From positions 790,448 to 854,447 of the forward strand of contig NZ_CP050192.1 of NCBI RefSeq assembly GCF_011694515.1: DNA of 64,000 nt. The letters are read 5' to 3'. Positions 1 through 9,677 of this stretch are shown here, piece by piece. The position numbers and the translations under genes were made by a program. The notes under the pieces were generated by a model. That model was not told the origin of the DNA. It did not search any database and saw only the letters and a list, made by a program, of their open reading frames with translations. Origin of the DNA: Mycobacterium sp. DL592. GTDB taxonomy: Bacteria > Actinomycetota > Actinomycetes > Mycobacteriales > Mycobacteriaceae. Position 1 is the first letter of the stretch; every line of letters starts with the position of its first letter.

Positions 1-1
1 C

Positions 2-118
2 AGTTTCAGCCCGCCGCCGTCGGTCGGGTCAGGTCAGCAGCAGCCGGCGCCCGGGCAGCCCGGTCAGCAGTCACAGGCGCCGTCATCGTCGCCGTCATCA
101 GGCCCGACACCGTCCTGA
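2..118 (+). CDS. C-terminal tail of an Rv0954-like membrane protein (partial)
   Basis: Only the last 38 codons are present; the frame runs from base 2 to a TGA at 116-118. The visible tail is rich in Pro, Gln, Gly and Ser with no folded domain. The placement directly before a perM gene and purN-purH matches the M. tuberculosis order Rv0954-Rv0955-purN-purH, and Rv0954 is a membrane protein with a low-complexity Gln/Pro-rich end. Identity therefore rests on synteny and composition, not on a domain. Confidence 0.55.
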   Translation, partial: SFSPPPSVGSGQQQPAPGQPGQQSQAPSSSPSSGPTPS

Positions 119-149
119 CCGGGTGCGCCTCGCGCACTCCAGATAACCA

Positions 150-1607
150 GTGCGACCAGTGACGCGAATAGAGGACCAGCGACCCGTCGGCGCCCGCCAG
201 GCGCGTGACCTGGTTCGGGTCGCGTTCGGGCCGTCGCTGGTTGCCCTGGTGGTGATCACCGCGGTGACGCTGCTGCAGCTCGTCATCGCCAACAGCGACA
301 TGACCGGCACGCTGGGCGCGGTGGCCAGCATGTGGCTGGCCGTGCACCAGGTGCCGATCTCGATCGCCGGCCATCAACTCGGCGTGCTGCCGTTGTTGCC
401 GGTGCTGCTGATGGTGTGGGGCACCGCTCGCACGACTGCCCAGGCGACATCGCCGCGGGCATCGTGGTTCGTGATCCGCTGGATCGCCGCCTCTGCTCTC
501 GGCGGCCCCCTGCTGATCGCCGCGATCGCCCTGGCGGTCATCCACGACGCCTCCTCGGTGATCACCGACCTGCAGACACCAAGCGCACTGCGGGCTTTCT
601 CCGGCGTGCTGGCGGTGCATGCCGCCGGCGCGCTGCTCGGAGTGGGCTCACAGGTGGGCTGGCGCGCCCTGCGTTCGGCCGGGCTGCCGATGTGGCTGGG
701 CGACACCGTCCGTGCCGCGCTCGCCGGGATCCTCGCGCTGTTCGGCCTGTCGGCGGCGGTGACGGCCGCGTCGCTGGTGGTGCATTGGGGCACCATGCAC
801 GAACTGTTCGCGATCACCGACTCGGTGTTCGGCCAGCTGAGTCTGACGGTGCTGTCGGTGCTGTACGCGCCGAACGTGATCGTCGGGACCTCGGCGGTGG
901 CCGTCGGCTCCAGCGCACACATCGGCTTCGCGACGTTCAGTTCCTTCACGGTGTTCGGCGGTGACATTCCAGCTGTTCCGATCCTGGCGGCAGTACCCAC
1001 ACCGCCGCTCGGGCCGGTGTGGGTGGCGCTGCTCATCGTCGGCGCCGCAGCCGGTGTGGCGGTGGGACAGCAGTGTGCGCGCCGGCCGTTGCCGCTGCCC
1101 ACGGCGCTGGGCAAGCTGGCGGTGGCCGCGTTGCTGGCGGCGCTGACGATGGCGCTGCTCGGCTATGCCGGCGGCGGCAAGCTGGGCAACTTCGGCGATG
1201 TCGGCGTCGACCAGTCGACGTTCGGCCCGGGCGTGTTCTTCTGGTTCTTCCTCGTCGGTGGCCTGACCGTAGTGATGTCGGGTGGTGTGATCCGCCGGCC
1301 CAAGCGCGTCGCGGCGCCGGTGCCGGTGGCCGAGCCCGACGGTGAGCCAGCGGGTGAGCCAGCGGGTGAGCCTATGACGGAGCCGATCGTGTTCGGCGAG
1401 CCCGCCGACGTCGAGGACCTCGCGCTGCTTCCGGACGAGGAGGCCGAGCCGTTGTTCGAAGCCGAAGAAGAACCCGAGCCCGAGCCGGAGCTGGAACCGG
1501 CACCCCCGACGCCACCGGTCCGGCCCGCACCGGACCTAGAGGACGTCGAGGATCTGATGTTCGTCGACGACGACATCGAGGCGGACGAGCCCCAGCCGCC
1601 GGCGTGA
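150..1607 (+). CDS. perM: PerM-like integral membrane protein (DUF6350 family)
   Basis: A 485-residue polytopic membrane protein. In M. tuberculosis the homologue PerM (Rv0955) supports cell division and persistence, acting at the inner membrane with divisome proteins. Hydrophobic segments recur from about residue 27 to residue 415, roughly eight to ten helices. After that the protein ends in an acidic cytosolic-type tail of about 80 residues rich in Glu, Pro and Asp. At 1341-1372 the DNA holds about 2.7 copies of a 12-bp repeat encoding Gly-Glu-Pro-Ala, a likely site of length variation. The start chosen is GTG at 150, 31 bases after the upstream stop; another GTG lies at 159. It is followed by purN on the same strand after 69 bases. 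Confidence 0.8.
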   Translation: MRPVTRIEDQRPVGARQARDLVRVAFGPSLVALVVITAVTLLQLVIANSDMTGTLGAVASMWLAVHQVPISIAGHQLGVLPLLPVLLMVWGTARTTAQATSPRASWFVIRWIAASALGGPLLIAAIALAVIHDASSVITDLQTPSALRAFSGVLAVHAAGALLGVGSQVGWRALRSAGLPMWLGDTVRAALAGILALFGLSAAVTAASLVVHWGTMHELFAITDSVFGQLSLTVLSVLYAPNVIVGTSAVAVGSSAHIGFATFSSFTVFGGDIPAVPILAAVPTPPLGPVWVALLIVGAAAGVAVGQQCARRPLPLPTALGKLAVAALLAALTMALLGYAGGGKLGNFGDVGVDQSTFGPGVFFWFFLVGGLTVVMSGGVIRRPKRVAAPVPVAEPDGEPAGEPAGEPMTEPIVFGEPADVEDLALLPDEEAEPLFEAEEEPEPEPELEPAPPTPPVRPAPDLEDVEDLMFVDDDIEADEPQPPA

Positions 1608-1663
1608 CGTCAATCCCGCGGTGATCAGCCGGGTGCCCGGTCTCGCCGGGGACGAACCACCGT

Positions 1664-1669
1664 TAGGCT
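1664..1669 (+). promoter_or_regulatory. -10 box of purN, probably giving a leaderless mRNA
   Basis: TAGGCT fits the mycobacterial TANNNT -10 consensus. With the usual 6-7 base spacing, transcription would start at or next to the GTG at 1677, so the message would have no Shine-Dalgarno leader, and none is visible. The -35 region is not recognisable, as is common in this group. Confidence 0.55.
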
Positions 1670-1676
1670 CATCGCC

Positions 1677-2306
1677 GTGCAGCATCCCCTCAGCATCCCG
1701 CCCAGCGCGCCGGCTCGCGTCGTCGTCCTGGCCTCGGGAACCGGGACGCTGCTGCAGTCCCTGCTGGACTCCGCGGTGGGGGACTACCCGGCCCGCATCG
1801 TGGCCGTCGGCGTCGACCGCGACTGCCGGGCCGTCCAGATCGCGCAGGCCGCCGGGATTCCCGCCTACTGCGAACGCCTCGGCGACCACCCCGACCGCTC
1901 CGCCTGGGACGCCGCCATCGCCGACGCCACCGCCGCCTATGAGCCCGACCTGGTCGTGTCCGCGGGATTCATGAAAATCCTTGGCCCCGAGTTTCTTTCG
2001 CGGTTCATCGGCCGGGTGGTCAACACCCACCCCGCGCTGCTGCCCGCCTTTCCCGGTGCGCACGCCGTGCCGGACGCACTGAACTACGGGGTCAGGATCA
2101 CCGGGTGCACTGTGCACCTGGTCGATGCCGGAATGGACACCGGGCCGATCCTTGCTCAGGAAGCGGTCGAGGTTCTCGACAGCGACGATGAAGACACGTT
2201 GCACGAACGCATCAAGGTCGTCGAACGACGACTGCTGGTGGACGTGCTGGCCGCGGTGGCAACCCGCGGTGTGACCTGGAGTGGCAGAAAGGCGACCATA
2301 GGATGA
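1677..2306 (+). CDS. purN: Phosphoribosylglycinamide formyltransferase
   Basis: A 209-residue GART enzyme that transfers a formyl group from 10-formyl-THF to GAR, the third step of de novo purine synthesis, in the cytosol. The N-terminal strand-turn [13 protein letters not shown] near residues 20-32 is the phosphate-binding loop. The segment [14 protein letters not shown] carries the family's catalytic His region, and the Asp of DAGMDTGP is in place. The length matches the family. The GTG start at 1677 sits just after a TANNNT box. The stop overlaps purH by 4 bases (ATGA at 2303), so the two purine genes should be translationally coupled. Confidence 0.96.
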   Translation: MQHPLSIPPSAPARVVVLASGTGTLLQSLLDSAVGDYPARIVAVGVDRDCRAVQIAQAAGIPAYCERLGDHPDRSAWDAAIADATAAYEPDLVVSAGFMKILGPEFLSRFIGRVVNTHPALLPAFPGAHAVPDALNYGVRITGCTVHLVDAGMDTGPILAQEAVEVLDSDDEDTLHERIKVVERRLLVDVLAAVATRGVTWSGRKATIG

Positions 2307-3886
2307 CGACGGGGACTTTGATCGGCAAGAGACCGATCCGCCGCGCACTGATCAGCGTGTACGACAAGAGCGGGCTGATCCCGCTGGCCCAGGGCTTGCA
2401 CGAGGCAGGCGTCGACATCGTCTCCACCGGTTCGACAGCGAAAACCATTGCCAGCAAGGGTATTCCAGTCACACCGGTCGAAACGGTCACCGGTTTCCCC
2501 GAGGTACTCGACGGCCGGGTCAAGACCCTGCACCCGCACATCCACGCCGGACTGCTCGCCGACACCCGCAACCCCGAGCACGTGCAGGCGCTGGAGAAGC
2601 TCAACATCGAGCCCTTCGACCTCGTCGTGGTCAACCTGTACCCGTTCAGCGAGACCGTCGACTCCGGGGCCGAGATCGACGAATGCGTCGAGCAGATCGA
2701 CATCGGCGGGCCGTCGATGGTCCGCGCCGCCGCCAAGAACCACGCCAGCGTCGCCGTCGTGGTCGACCCGCTCGGCTACGACGGGGTGCTGGCGGCCGTG
2801 CGCTCCGGTGGGTTCACCTTGACCGAGCGCAAGAAGCTGGCCTCGCTGGCCTTCCGGCACACCGCCGAGTACGACGTCGCGGTGGCCAGTTGGATGGGCT
2901 TCACCCTGGCGCCCGAGGATGGTGACGCACCGCCGTTCCTGCCGCCGTGGTTCGGGCGCACCTGGCGGCGCACCTCGCAGCTGCGCTACGGCGAGAACCC
3001 GCACCAGCAGGCCGCCCTCTACAGCGACGACGTCGGCTGGCCGGGCCTGGCCCAGGCCGAGCAGCTGCACGGAAAAGAGATGTCTTACAACAACTTCACC
3101 GATGCCGACGCCGCGTGGCGGGCAGCCTTCGACCACGAGCAGATCTGCGTGGCGATCATCAAGCACGCCAACCCGTGCGGTATCGCAATCTCGCACACCT
3201 CGGTGGCCGACGCCCACCGCAAAGCCCACGAGTGCGATCCGCTGTCGGCGTTCGGCGGGGTGATCGCCGCCAACACCGAGGTGACGGTGGAGATGGCCGA
3301 GTTCGTCTCGGAGATCTTCACCGAGGTCATCATCGCGCCGGCCTACGAGCCGGGTGCGGTCGAGGTGCTGGCGCGCAAGAAGAACATTCGCGTCCTGGTC
3401 GCCGCCGAGCCGCCCGTCGACGGGGTGGAGATCCGTCAGATCAGCGGCGGGCTGCTGATGCAGGAGCGCGACAGTATCAACGCCCCCGGTGACGATCCGG
3501 CCAACTGGACGCTGGCCACCGGAGCGGCCGCTGACCCGGCAACTCTGGCCGACCTGGCCTTCGCCTGGCGCACCTGCCGTGCGGTCAAGTCCAACGCGAT
3601 CGTCATCGCCGCCGACGGCGCCACCGTCGGGGTGGGCATGGGCCAGGTCAACCGGGTCGACGCCGCCAGGCTCGCCGTCGAGCGCGGCGGTGACCGGGTA
3701 CGCGGGGCCGTCGCGGCCAGCGACGCCTTCTTCCCGTTCCCCGACGGGCTGGAGACACTGACCGCAGCGGGGGTGAAAGCGATCGTGCATCCCGGCGGAT
3801 CCATGCGCGACGAACTGGTCACCGAGGCTGCCGCCAAGGCGGGAATCACCCTGTATCTCACCGGCGCCCGGCACTTCGCGCACTGA
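2303..3886 (+). CDS. purH: Bifunctional AICAR formyltransferase / IMP cyclohydrolase
   Basis: A 527-residue enzyme catalysing the last two steps of IMP synthesis: formylation of AICAR, then ring closure. The N-terminal MGS-like cyclohydrolase domain (about residues 10-150) shows [12 protein letters not shown] and a SMVRAAAKN stretch. The C-terminal transformylase domain carries the catalytic pair in IIKHANPCG and the KSNAIVIA motif near residue 430. Length is normal. The ATG at 2303 overlaps the purN stop (ATGA), so no separate ribosome binding site is needed. Confidence 0.97.
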   Translation: MTTGTLIGKRPIRRALISVYDKSGLIPLAQGLHEAGVDIVSTGSTAKTIASKGIPVTPVETVTGFPEVLDGRVKTLHPHIHAGLLADTRNPEHVQALEKLNIEPFDLVVVNLYPFSETVDSGAEIDECVEQIDIGGPSMVRAAAKNHASVAVVVDPLGYDGVLAAVRSGGFTLTERKKLASLAFRHTAEYDVAVASWMGFTLAPEDGDAPPFLPPWFGRTWRRTSQLRYGENPHQQAALYSDDVGWPGLAQAEQLHGKEMSYNNFTDADAAWRAAFDHEQICVAIIKHANPCGIAISHTSVADAHRKAHECDPLSAFGGVIAANTEVTVEMAEFVSEIFTEVIIAPAYEPGAVEVLARKKNIRVLVAAEPPVDGVEIRQISGGLLMQERDSINAPGDDPANWTLATGAAADPATLADLAFAWRTCRAVKSNAIVIAADGATVGVGMGQVNRVDAARLAVERGGDRVRGAVAASDAFFPFPDGLETLTAAGVKAIVHPGGSMRDELVTEAAAKAGITLYLTGARHFAH

Positions 3887-3893
3887 GATCGCC

Positions 3894-4532
3894 ATGATGA
3901 CCCCGCGGGTGGTGATGGTCGCGGCGACCGCCCTGGTGCTGCTCACGTCGTGCACCCGGGTGGTCGACGACGCCCGCGGGGTCGCCGCGCCCAACCTGGG
4001 CAACCTGGGTGCCACGGCCGCCGACTGCACGTCGGTCGACGTTCCGCTCACCACGATTCCGAGCCGGGAGCAGGGCGAGCCGGTGCTGAAGATCCCGCAC
4101 CCGGCCGGCTGGGAACGCGTGCGGATGATGGACTCCGAGCTGATCCGCTACACCATGCGCAACACCGACCTGGTCACTGCGGGCTTCGCGCCCACGGCAG
4201 TGGTGACGCTGGAGAGCAGGCCCGGCCTGACCGAGCCGAACGACGTGTTCGACGCGCAGCGCCAGGGGCTGCGGTCCGGCATCGGTGCCAAGGACATGCA
4301 GTCGGCCAAGACCACGCTGTGCGGACTGCCCGCCGAAACCATCGACTACCAGATGCCCTCGGTCGGCGGCCTGCCGCCGCATCCGGCACGCGTGCTGTGC
4401 GCGGTGCTGCAGACCGACAACCGGACCTATGCGATGACGGTGACGGTGCAGAGCGCGGACCCGGGCAACCCAACTTACCGCCGTGACGCCGAGACGATCC
4501 TGTCCGGATTTCAGATGCTCTCGCCCGCGTAG
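3894..4532 (+). CDS. LpqN/LpqT-family lipoprotein
   Basis: A 212-residue predicted lipoprotein. The signal peptide (about residues 1-20) ends in a lipobox LLTSC, so the Cys near residue 21 should be acylated and the protein anchored on the outer face of the plasma membrane. The mature part has the LpqN/LpqT pattern: a DCTSVDVPLTTIP opening, a KIPHPAGWERV segment, and a closing AETILSGFQM helix. Family members are mycobacterial cell-envelope proteins without a firmly known reaction. ATG ATG is doubled at 3894/3897, and either could be the start. It lies 7 bases after purH and may be read with it; a leaderless promoter for the next gene follows. Confidence 0.75.
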   Translation: MMTPRVVMVAATALVLLTSCTRVVDDARGVAAPNLGNLGATAADCTSVDVPLTTIPSREQGEPVLKIPHPAGWERVRMMDSELIRYTMRNTDLVTAGFAPTAVVTLESRPGLTEPNDVFDAQRQGLRSGIGAKDMQSAKTTLCGLPAETIDYQMPSVGGLPPHPARVLCAVLQTDNRTYAMTVTVQSADPGNPTYRRDAETILSGFQMLSPA

Positions 4533-4591
4533 CAGGGCAGCCGTCACGCACGGGTAAGGAGGTAGCCCGTGCTTGCGCGCGACAGCAGTCG

Positions 4592-4597
4592 TAGCGT
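4592..4597 (+). promoter_or_regulatory. -10 box for the MoxR/VWA pair, probably leaderless
   Basis: TAGCGT (TANNNT) ends 6 bases before the GTG at 4604, which puts the transcript start on the start codon. No ribosome binding site precedes that GTG. Confidence 0.5.
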
Positions 4598-4603
4598 GGA
4601 GGC

Positions 4604-5986
4604 GTGACGTCACCTGACAACCTCCCCCGCACCCTTGGTGAACTGCGTGCCTCCGGCCACCGCGAGCGCACCGTCAAAGAGGAACTCCGGGAGAACCTGC
4701 TTGCCGCGCTGGCCGAAGGCGAAGACGTCTGGCCAGGCATATTCGGTTTCGAGGACACTGTCATCCCGCAGCTCGAGCGGGCGCTGATCGCCGGTCACGA
4801 CTTCGTGTTGCTCGGCGAGCGCGGGCAGGGCAAGACCCGCATCCTGCGCTCGCTGGCCAACCTGCTCGACGAATGGACGCCGGTGATCGCCGGCGCCGAG
4901 ATCGGCGAGCACCCGTATTCGCCGATCACGCCCGAGTCGATCCGCCGTGCTGCGGACTCCGGTGACGACCTGCCCGTGGCCTGGCGCCATCGCAGCGAGC
5001 GCTACACCGAGAAGCTGGCCACCCCGGACACCAGCGTCGCCGACCTGGTCGGTGACATCGACCCGATCAAGGTCGCCGAAGGCCGCACCCTGGGCGACCC
5101 GGAAACCATCGCCTACGGCCTGATCCCGCGGGCGCACCGCGGCATCGTCGCCGTCAACGAGCTGCCCGACCTCGCCGAGCGCATCCAGGTCTCGATGCTC
5201 AACGTGATGGAGGAACGCGACATCCAGGTCCGCGGCTACACGCTGCGGCTGCCGTTGGACGTGCTCGTCGTCGCCAGCGCCAACCCGGAGGACTACACCA
5301 ACCGCGGGCGCATCATCACTCCGCTGAAGGACCGCTTCGGCGCCGAGATCCGCACCCACTACCCGCGCGAACTGGACGCCGAAGTCGGCGTCATCACCCA
5401 GGAAGCGCACCTGTCGGCGCAGGTTCCGGCCTACCTGATGCAGATCATCGCCCGCTTCGCCCGCTACCTGCGCGAGTCCAACTCCGTCGACCAGCGCTCC
5501 GGCGTTTCGGCGCGCTTCGCGATCGCGGCCGCCGAAACCGTCGCCGCCTCCGCACGGCACCGCGGCGCGATCCTCGGCGAGGACGACCCGGTGGCCCGAG
5601 TGGTCGATCTGGGCACCATCATCGACGTGCTGCGCGGCAAGCTGGAATTCGAGTCCGGCGAGGAGGGCCGCGAACAGGCGGTACTCGAGCACCTGCTGCG
5701 CCGCGCCACCGCCGACACCGCCCAGCGGGCACTCGGCGGCATCGACGTCGGCCCCCTGGTCTCGGCGGTGGAGGGCGGTTCGGCGGTGACAACCGGCGAG
5801 CTGGTGTCGGCCAAGGACGTGCTGGCCGCCCTTCCCGATCTGCCGGTCATCGAGGCGATCGCTGAGCGTCTCGGGGCTGAATCCGACGGCCAGCGTGCCG
5901 CCGCCCTCGAACTGGCGCTGGAAGCGCTGTACCTGGCCAAGCGCATCGACAAGGTGACCGGCGAGGGTGAAACCGTCTATGGCTGA
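4604..5986 (+). CDS. Magnesium-chelatase-like / MoxR-type AAA+ ATPase (Rv0958 homologue)
   Basis: A 460-residue ATPase of the ChlI/MoxR kind. Walker A is GERGQGKTR near residues 69-77, a VNELPDL sensor/Walker B region lies near residue 183, and the SANPEDYTNRGRI segment plus arginine-finger region follow. These proteins normally act with a VWA partner as a chaperone-like machine that remodels or loads metals into client proteins. The partner is the next gene. The true substrate is unknown; real Mg-chelatase activity is not implied, because no bacteriochlorophyll genes are present. The GTG at 4604 is selected because it lies directly downstream of a -10 box. Confidence 0.85.
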   Translation: MTSPDNLPRTLGELRASGHRERTVKEELRENLLAALAEGEDVWPGIFGFEDTVIPQLERALIAGHDFVLLGERGQGKTRILRSLANLLDEWTPVIAGAEIGEHPYSPITPESIRRAADSGDDLPVAWRHRSERYTEKLATPDTSVADLVGDIDPIKVAEGRTLGDPETIAYGLIPRAHRGIVAVNELPDLAERIQVSMLNVMEERDIQVRGYTLRLPLDVLVVASANPEDYTNRGRIITPLKDRFGAEIRTHYPRELDAEVGVITQEAHLSAQVPAYLMQIIARFARYLRESNSVDQRSGVSARFAIAAAETVAASARHRGAILGEDDPVARVVDLGTIIDVLRGKLEFESGEEGREQAVLEHLLRRATADTAQRALGGIDVGPLVSAVEGGSAVTTGELVSAKDVLAALPDLPVIEAIAERLGAESDGQRAAALELALEALYLAKRIDKVTGEGETVYG

Positions 5987-6039
5987 TCGCCGTACGACGA
6001 TAAAGCGGCGAGGGACGAGCCGCGGTGAGGAGTACGGCC

Positions 6040-8058
6040 ATGGCTAGAGCCAGGCACGGGCATGGCTCCCGGTATTCGCCGTACACCGGCGGGCCTGATC
6101 CACTGGCCCCGCCGGTGGACCTGCGCGAGGCGCTCGAGCAGATCGGCCAGGACGTCATGGAAGGGACCTCGCCGCGCCGTGCGCTGTCCGAACTGCTGCG
6201 CCGCGGCACCCCGAACATGCGCGGCGCCGACCGGCTGGCCGCCGAGGCCAACCGTCGACGGCGAGAGTTGTTGAACCGCAACAACCTTGACGGGACGTTG
6301 CAGGAGATCAAGAAACTGCTCGACGAGGCCGTGCTGGCCGAGCGCAAAGAGCTCGCGCGGGCGCTCGACGACGACGCCAGGTTCTCCGAGCTGCAGATCG
6401 AGTCGCTGTCCCCGTCGCCGGCCAAGGCGGTACAGGAGCTCTCCGATTACGACTGGCGCAGCCCGGAAGCCCGCCAGAAGTATGAGCAGATCAAGGATCT
6501 ACTCGGCAGGGAGATGCTCGACCAGCGGTTCGCCGGGATGAAGCAGGCGCTGGAGAATGCCACCGACGAGGACCGCCAGGCCGTCAACGAGATGCTCGAT
6601 GACCTGAATGACTTGTTGGACAAGCACTCTCGTGGGGAAGACACCCCCGACGACTTCAGCAACTTCATGCAAAAGCATGGCCAGTACTTCCCGGAGAACC
6701 CGAAGAATGTCGATGAGCTGCTGGATTCGCTGGCCAAGCGTGCCGCCGCGGCCCAGCGCTTCCGCAACAGCCTGACCCCCGACCAGCGCGCCGAACTGGA
6801 CGCATTGGCGCAGCAGGCATTCGGCTCGCCGCAGCTGATGAACGCGCTCAATCGGCTCGACGGCCATCTGCAGGCGGCCCGGCCGGGTGAGGACTGGAAC
6901 GGTTCCTCGGAGTTCTCCGGCGAGAACCCGCTGGGCATGGGGGAGGGCGCGCAGGCGCTCTCCGACATCGCCGAACTCGAGCAGCTCGCCGAGCAGCTGT
7001 CGCAGAGCTACGCCGGGGCGACCATGGATGACGTCGACCTCGACGCGCTGGCCCGCCAGCTGGGCGACCAAGCCGCCGTCGACGCCCGCACACTGGCCGA
7101 ACTCGAACGCGCGCTGATGAACCAGGGCTTCCTCGACCGCGGCTCGGACGGTCAGTGGCGGCTGTCGCCGAAGGCGATGCGTCAGCTGGGCCAGGCCGCG
7201 CTTCGCGATGTGGCACAACAGCTTTCCGGCCGCCACGGTGAGCGGGCCACCCGCCGGGCCGGTGCGGCCGGTGAGCTCACCGGTGCCACCCGCCCGTGGG
7301 CCTTCGGCGACACCGAACCGTGGAACGTCACCCGGACGCTGACCAATGCCGTGCTGCGGCAGGCCGGAGGGCAGGAGCGAAGCGACCCGGGAATTGGCAG
7401 GGGCACCGATGCCGACGAGCCGCTGCGCATCGCCGTCGACGATGTCGAGGTGTCGGAGACCGAGACCCGCACGCAGGCCGCGGTCGCACTGCTGGTCGAC
7501 ACCTCCTTCTCGATGGTGATGGAGAACCGCTGGCTGCCGATGAAGCAGACCGCGCTCGCACTCAATCACCTGGTGAGCACCAGGTTCCGGTCCGACGCGC
7601 TGCAGATCGTCGCCTTCGGCCGTTACGCCAGGACCGTCACCGCCGCCGAGCTGACGGGACTGGAAGGCGTCTACGAGCAGGGCACCAACCTGCACCATGC
7701 GCTGGCGCTGGCGGTTCGGCATCTGCGCAGGCACCCGAACGCCCAGCCGGTGGTGCTCGTGGTCACCGACGGCGAGCCGACCGCACACCTGGAGGACTTC
7801 GACGGCCGCGGGTCGTCGGTCTTTTTTGACTACCCGCCGCACCCGCGGACCATCGCCCACACCGTCCGCGGGTTCGACGAGGTCGCCAGGCTTGGCGCGC
7901 AGGTGACGATTTTCAGGTTGGGGAACGATCCCGGGCTGGCCCGTTTCATCGATCAGGTTGCTCGCCGCGTGGAGGGCCGGGTGGTCGAACCCGACCTCGA
8001 CGGACTGGGCGCGGCCGTCGTCGGCGACTATCTAAGGTCGCGTAGACGGCGTCGTTGA
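6040..8058 (+). CDS. VWA-domain protein, partner of the MoxR-type ATPase (Rv0959 homologue)
   Basis: About 672 residues. The first two thirds are charged, helical and possibly coiled-coil (about residues 20-430). The C-terminal third is a von Willebrand A domain with an intact MIDAS motif (LLVDTSFSM), a later T in the GTNLHHAL loop and the D of VVTDGEPT, so metal-dependent ligand binding is expected. The ATG at 6040 is preferred because GAGGAG lies 6 bases upstream; a GTG at 6025 is in frame but would sit on top of that site. It follows the ATPase by about 50 bases on the same strand, the classic MoxR-VWA arrangement. No signal peptide is seen. Confidence 0.83.
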   Translation: MARARHGHGSRYSPYTGGPDPLAPPVDLREALEQIGQDVMEGTSPRRALSELLRRGTPNMRGADRLAAEANRRRRELLNRNNLDGTLQEIKKLLDEAVLAERKELARALDDDARFSELQIESLSPSPAKAVQELSDYDWRSPEARQKYEQIKDLLGREMLDQRFAGMKQALENATDEDRQAVNEMLDDLNDLLDKHSRGEDTPDDFSNFMQKHGQYFPENPKNVDELLDSLAKRAAAAQRFRNSLTPDQRAELDALAQQAFGSPQLMNALNRLDGHLQAARPGEDWNGSSEFSGENPLGMGEGAQALSDIAELEQLAEQLSQSYAGATMDDVDLDALARQLGDQAAVDARTLAELERALMNQGFLDRGSDGQWRLSPKAMRQLGQAALRDVAQQLSGRHGERATRRAGAAGELTGATRPWAFGDTEPWNVTRTLTNAVLRQAGGQERSDPGIGRGTDADEPLRIAVDDVEVSETETRTQAAVALLVDTSFSMVMENRWLPMKQTALALNHLVSTRFRSDALQIVAFGRYARTVTAAELTGLEGVYEQGTNLHHALALAVRHLRRHPNAQPVVLVVTDGEPTAHLEDFDGRGSSVFFDYPPHPRTIAHTVRGFDEVARLGAQVTIFRLGNDPGLARFIDQVARRVEGRVVEPDLDGLGAAVVGDYLRSRRRRR

Positions 8059-8432
8059 GCCGCCTCCAGCAATCGCTCAGCAAACAACACGATTGTTTCG
8101 CCGTGTTTCCACGTGTCACATCGGGTCGCAGAGAGCGTGGCAAACATCAGGTTTATTAACGCCACCGTCCGATGGCGTGCAATTCTAGCGAACACGTGCG
8201 ACGTGCAGGTTGTGGCACGGTATCAGCGGTAGTATCCGGCAACGCGCGGGGTGTCGAAGCTATGTAATTGCTGTGACGGGTGAGAAACTTGCCAGCTACC
8301 CATTTCCCCGGTTCCGCTTGCTAGACGGCAAACAGCCCCTTAGTATTCATCAGGATCTTCTAAGTTTCGTATCAGCAAAGCATCGAGTTCGTCACGACCT
8401 CGGCGAACCCGCACCAGCAAGGGGAATCAGCA
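8059..8432 (+). other. Non-coding upstream region of the secreted protein gene
   Basis: A 374-base gap with lower GC than its surroundings. TAGTAT at 8230-8235 and the AT-rich patch near 8261-8268 could be -10 boxes. ACGCCA and TGGCGT at 8159-8178 form a 6-bp inverted repeat. A strong AAGGGGA ribosome site lies at 8419-8425. No RNA gene or conserved small ORF was recognised. Confidence 0.4.
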
Positions 8433-9617
8433 ATGGCGTCACGAACTCGGCCAATCGTCATGACGGGAGTCGCGCTTGCCAGCGCCGCAGCCGTCGTCGC
8501 CGCAGTGCCGGCAATCGTTCCTTCTAATGATGTCGCGGTGGCATCGCCATCCGCACCGCTCGCGCTCTCGACCGCGAAATACGAGCTGACCTCCATCAGC
8601 GAGATCACGGTGCAGGGCATCAACGACGCCTACTGGTTCGGCTGGGGTGGCTTCCTGACCAGCACCACGCCCTACTACCAGAGCTCAAGCCCCATTTATG
8701 TGAGTGGCATCTCGGGTGTCCTCTACTACGTGATCGACTGCGCGACTTCGAACACGTGCACCAGCAGCGAGGGCAGCAGCGGCTTGACGCTGGACAACTA
8801 CTTCTTCGAGGCCGGCGGCCTGCCTGCGGTCCTCGACGTCGCCGCCAACGAGGTCTTCGGCTCGGGCTCGGTCCCGGCCCTGATCGCCGACACGGTCTTC
8901 AAGTACGGCGTGACCAACGTCATCAACAGTCTGCTCGTCTCCGCAGCCGAGGCTCTGCCGACCTTCAACCTTGGCCCGATCACGGTTGGTGGCGGCATCT
9001 TGACCAGCCTGTTCTTCACTGGCGCCACCCCGGACGGCAAGTTCAGCTACGGGACTCCCGGCCTGTCAGCGGTTTTGAGCTACATCGTCACCTCGATCAG
9101 TGATGCTCTGCCGTCAGCGGCTGCCACGACTGCGGCGGCCACCAAGACCGCCACCGCGCTGTCGGCCACGGCCACCACGGACACCACCACCGGTGATGCC
9201 AAGTCGTCGGCGGACACCACCACCGAGGCCGCGACCTCCACCGAGGCGACCACGAAGGCCACCGGCGGCTTCAAGAAGGAGACCGAGGCGACCACCGACT
9301 CGGCCACCACCGCCGCTGCCGCCACGGCGGTCGCACCGTCGACCGACACCACGTCGACCGACACCACCACCACGCCGTCGACCGGTACCACGACGTCGAC
9401 CGACACCACCTCGTCGACCGACACCAGCACCCTGCCGAAGGCGACCCCGACGGTGAAGGCCCCGAAGGCGGCCACGTCGGAGAACCCGCTGGTTAAGATC
9501 GGTCAGAAGATCGCCGACGCGATCTCGGGCAAGAAGGAGTCGAAGTCGGACTCCGGTTCCTCGAGCGACTCGGGCAGCGGCGGCTCCGGTTCGACCGGCG
9601 GCAGCGCCAAGAGCTGA
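8433..9617 (+). CDS. Secreted protein with Thr/Ser-rich low-complexity tail, function unknown
   Basis: A 394-residue exported protein. A signal peptide covers about residues 1-37 (basic start, alanine-rich core, ending near VAVASP). Residues about 40-230 form a compact region rich in Gly, Tyr and Ser, with two cysteines close together (DCATSNTC) that could form a disulfide. From about 230 to the end there is a long disordered linker of Thr, Ala, Ser and Asp, then a short Lys-rich helix (NPLVKIGQKIADAIS) and a Ser/Gly tail. Start and spacing are supported by AAGGGGA 7 bases upstream. No enzymatic motif is recognised. Similar Ser/Gly/Lys tails end two other secreted proteins in this window. A perfect terminator follows at once, so it is monocistronic. 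Confidence 0.7.
   Translation: MASRTRPIVMTGVALASAAAVVAAVPAIVPSNDVAVASPSAPLALSTAKYELTSISEITVQGINDAYWFGWGGFLTSTTPYYQSSSPIYVSGISGVLYYVIDCATSNTCTSSEGSSGLTLDNYFFEAGGLPAVLDVAANEVFGSGSVPALIADTVFKYGVTNVINSLLVSAAEALPTFNLGPITVGGGILTSLFFTGATPDGKFSYGTPGLSAVLSYIVTSISDALPSAAATTAAATKTATALSATATTDTTTGDAKSSADTTTEAATSTEATTKATGGFKKETEATTDSATTAAAATAVAPSTDTTSTDTTTTPSTGTTTSTDTTSSTDTSTLPKATPTVKAPKAATSENPLVKIGQKIADAISGKKESKSDSGSSSDSGSGGSGSTGGSAKS
9338..9426 (+). repeat. Imperfect tandem repeat encoding Thr-Ser-Asp linker
   Basis: A repeated unit close to GTCGACCGACACCAC occurs several times within the gene for the secreted protein. It encodes Ser-Thr-Asp-Thr-Thr steps and is a candidate site for slippage and length variation between strains. 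Confidence 0.6.
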
Positions 9618-9628
9618 CAACCGCACAC

Positions 9629-9670
9629 AACAACGTCGGCCCCTTCCAATCGGAAGGGGCCGACGTTGTT
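9629..9670 (+). terminator. Strong hairpin terminator, 19-bp perfect stem
   Basis: Bases 9629-9647 pair perfectly with 9652-9670 around the loop AATC, and the right arm ends in TTGTT. It lies 12 bases after the stop of the secreted protein gene and 8 bases from the end of the convergent DUF1707 gene, so it can stop transcription from both sides. Confidence 0.85.
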
Positions 9671-9677
9671 TATAAGG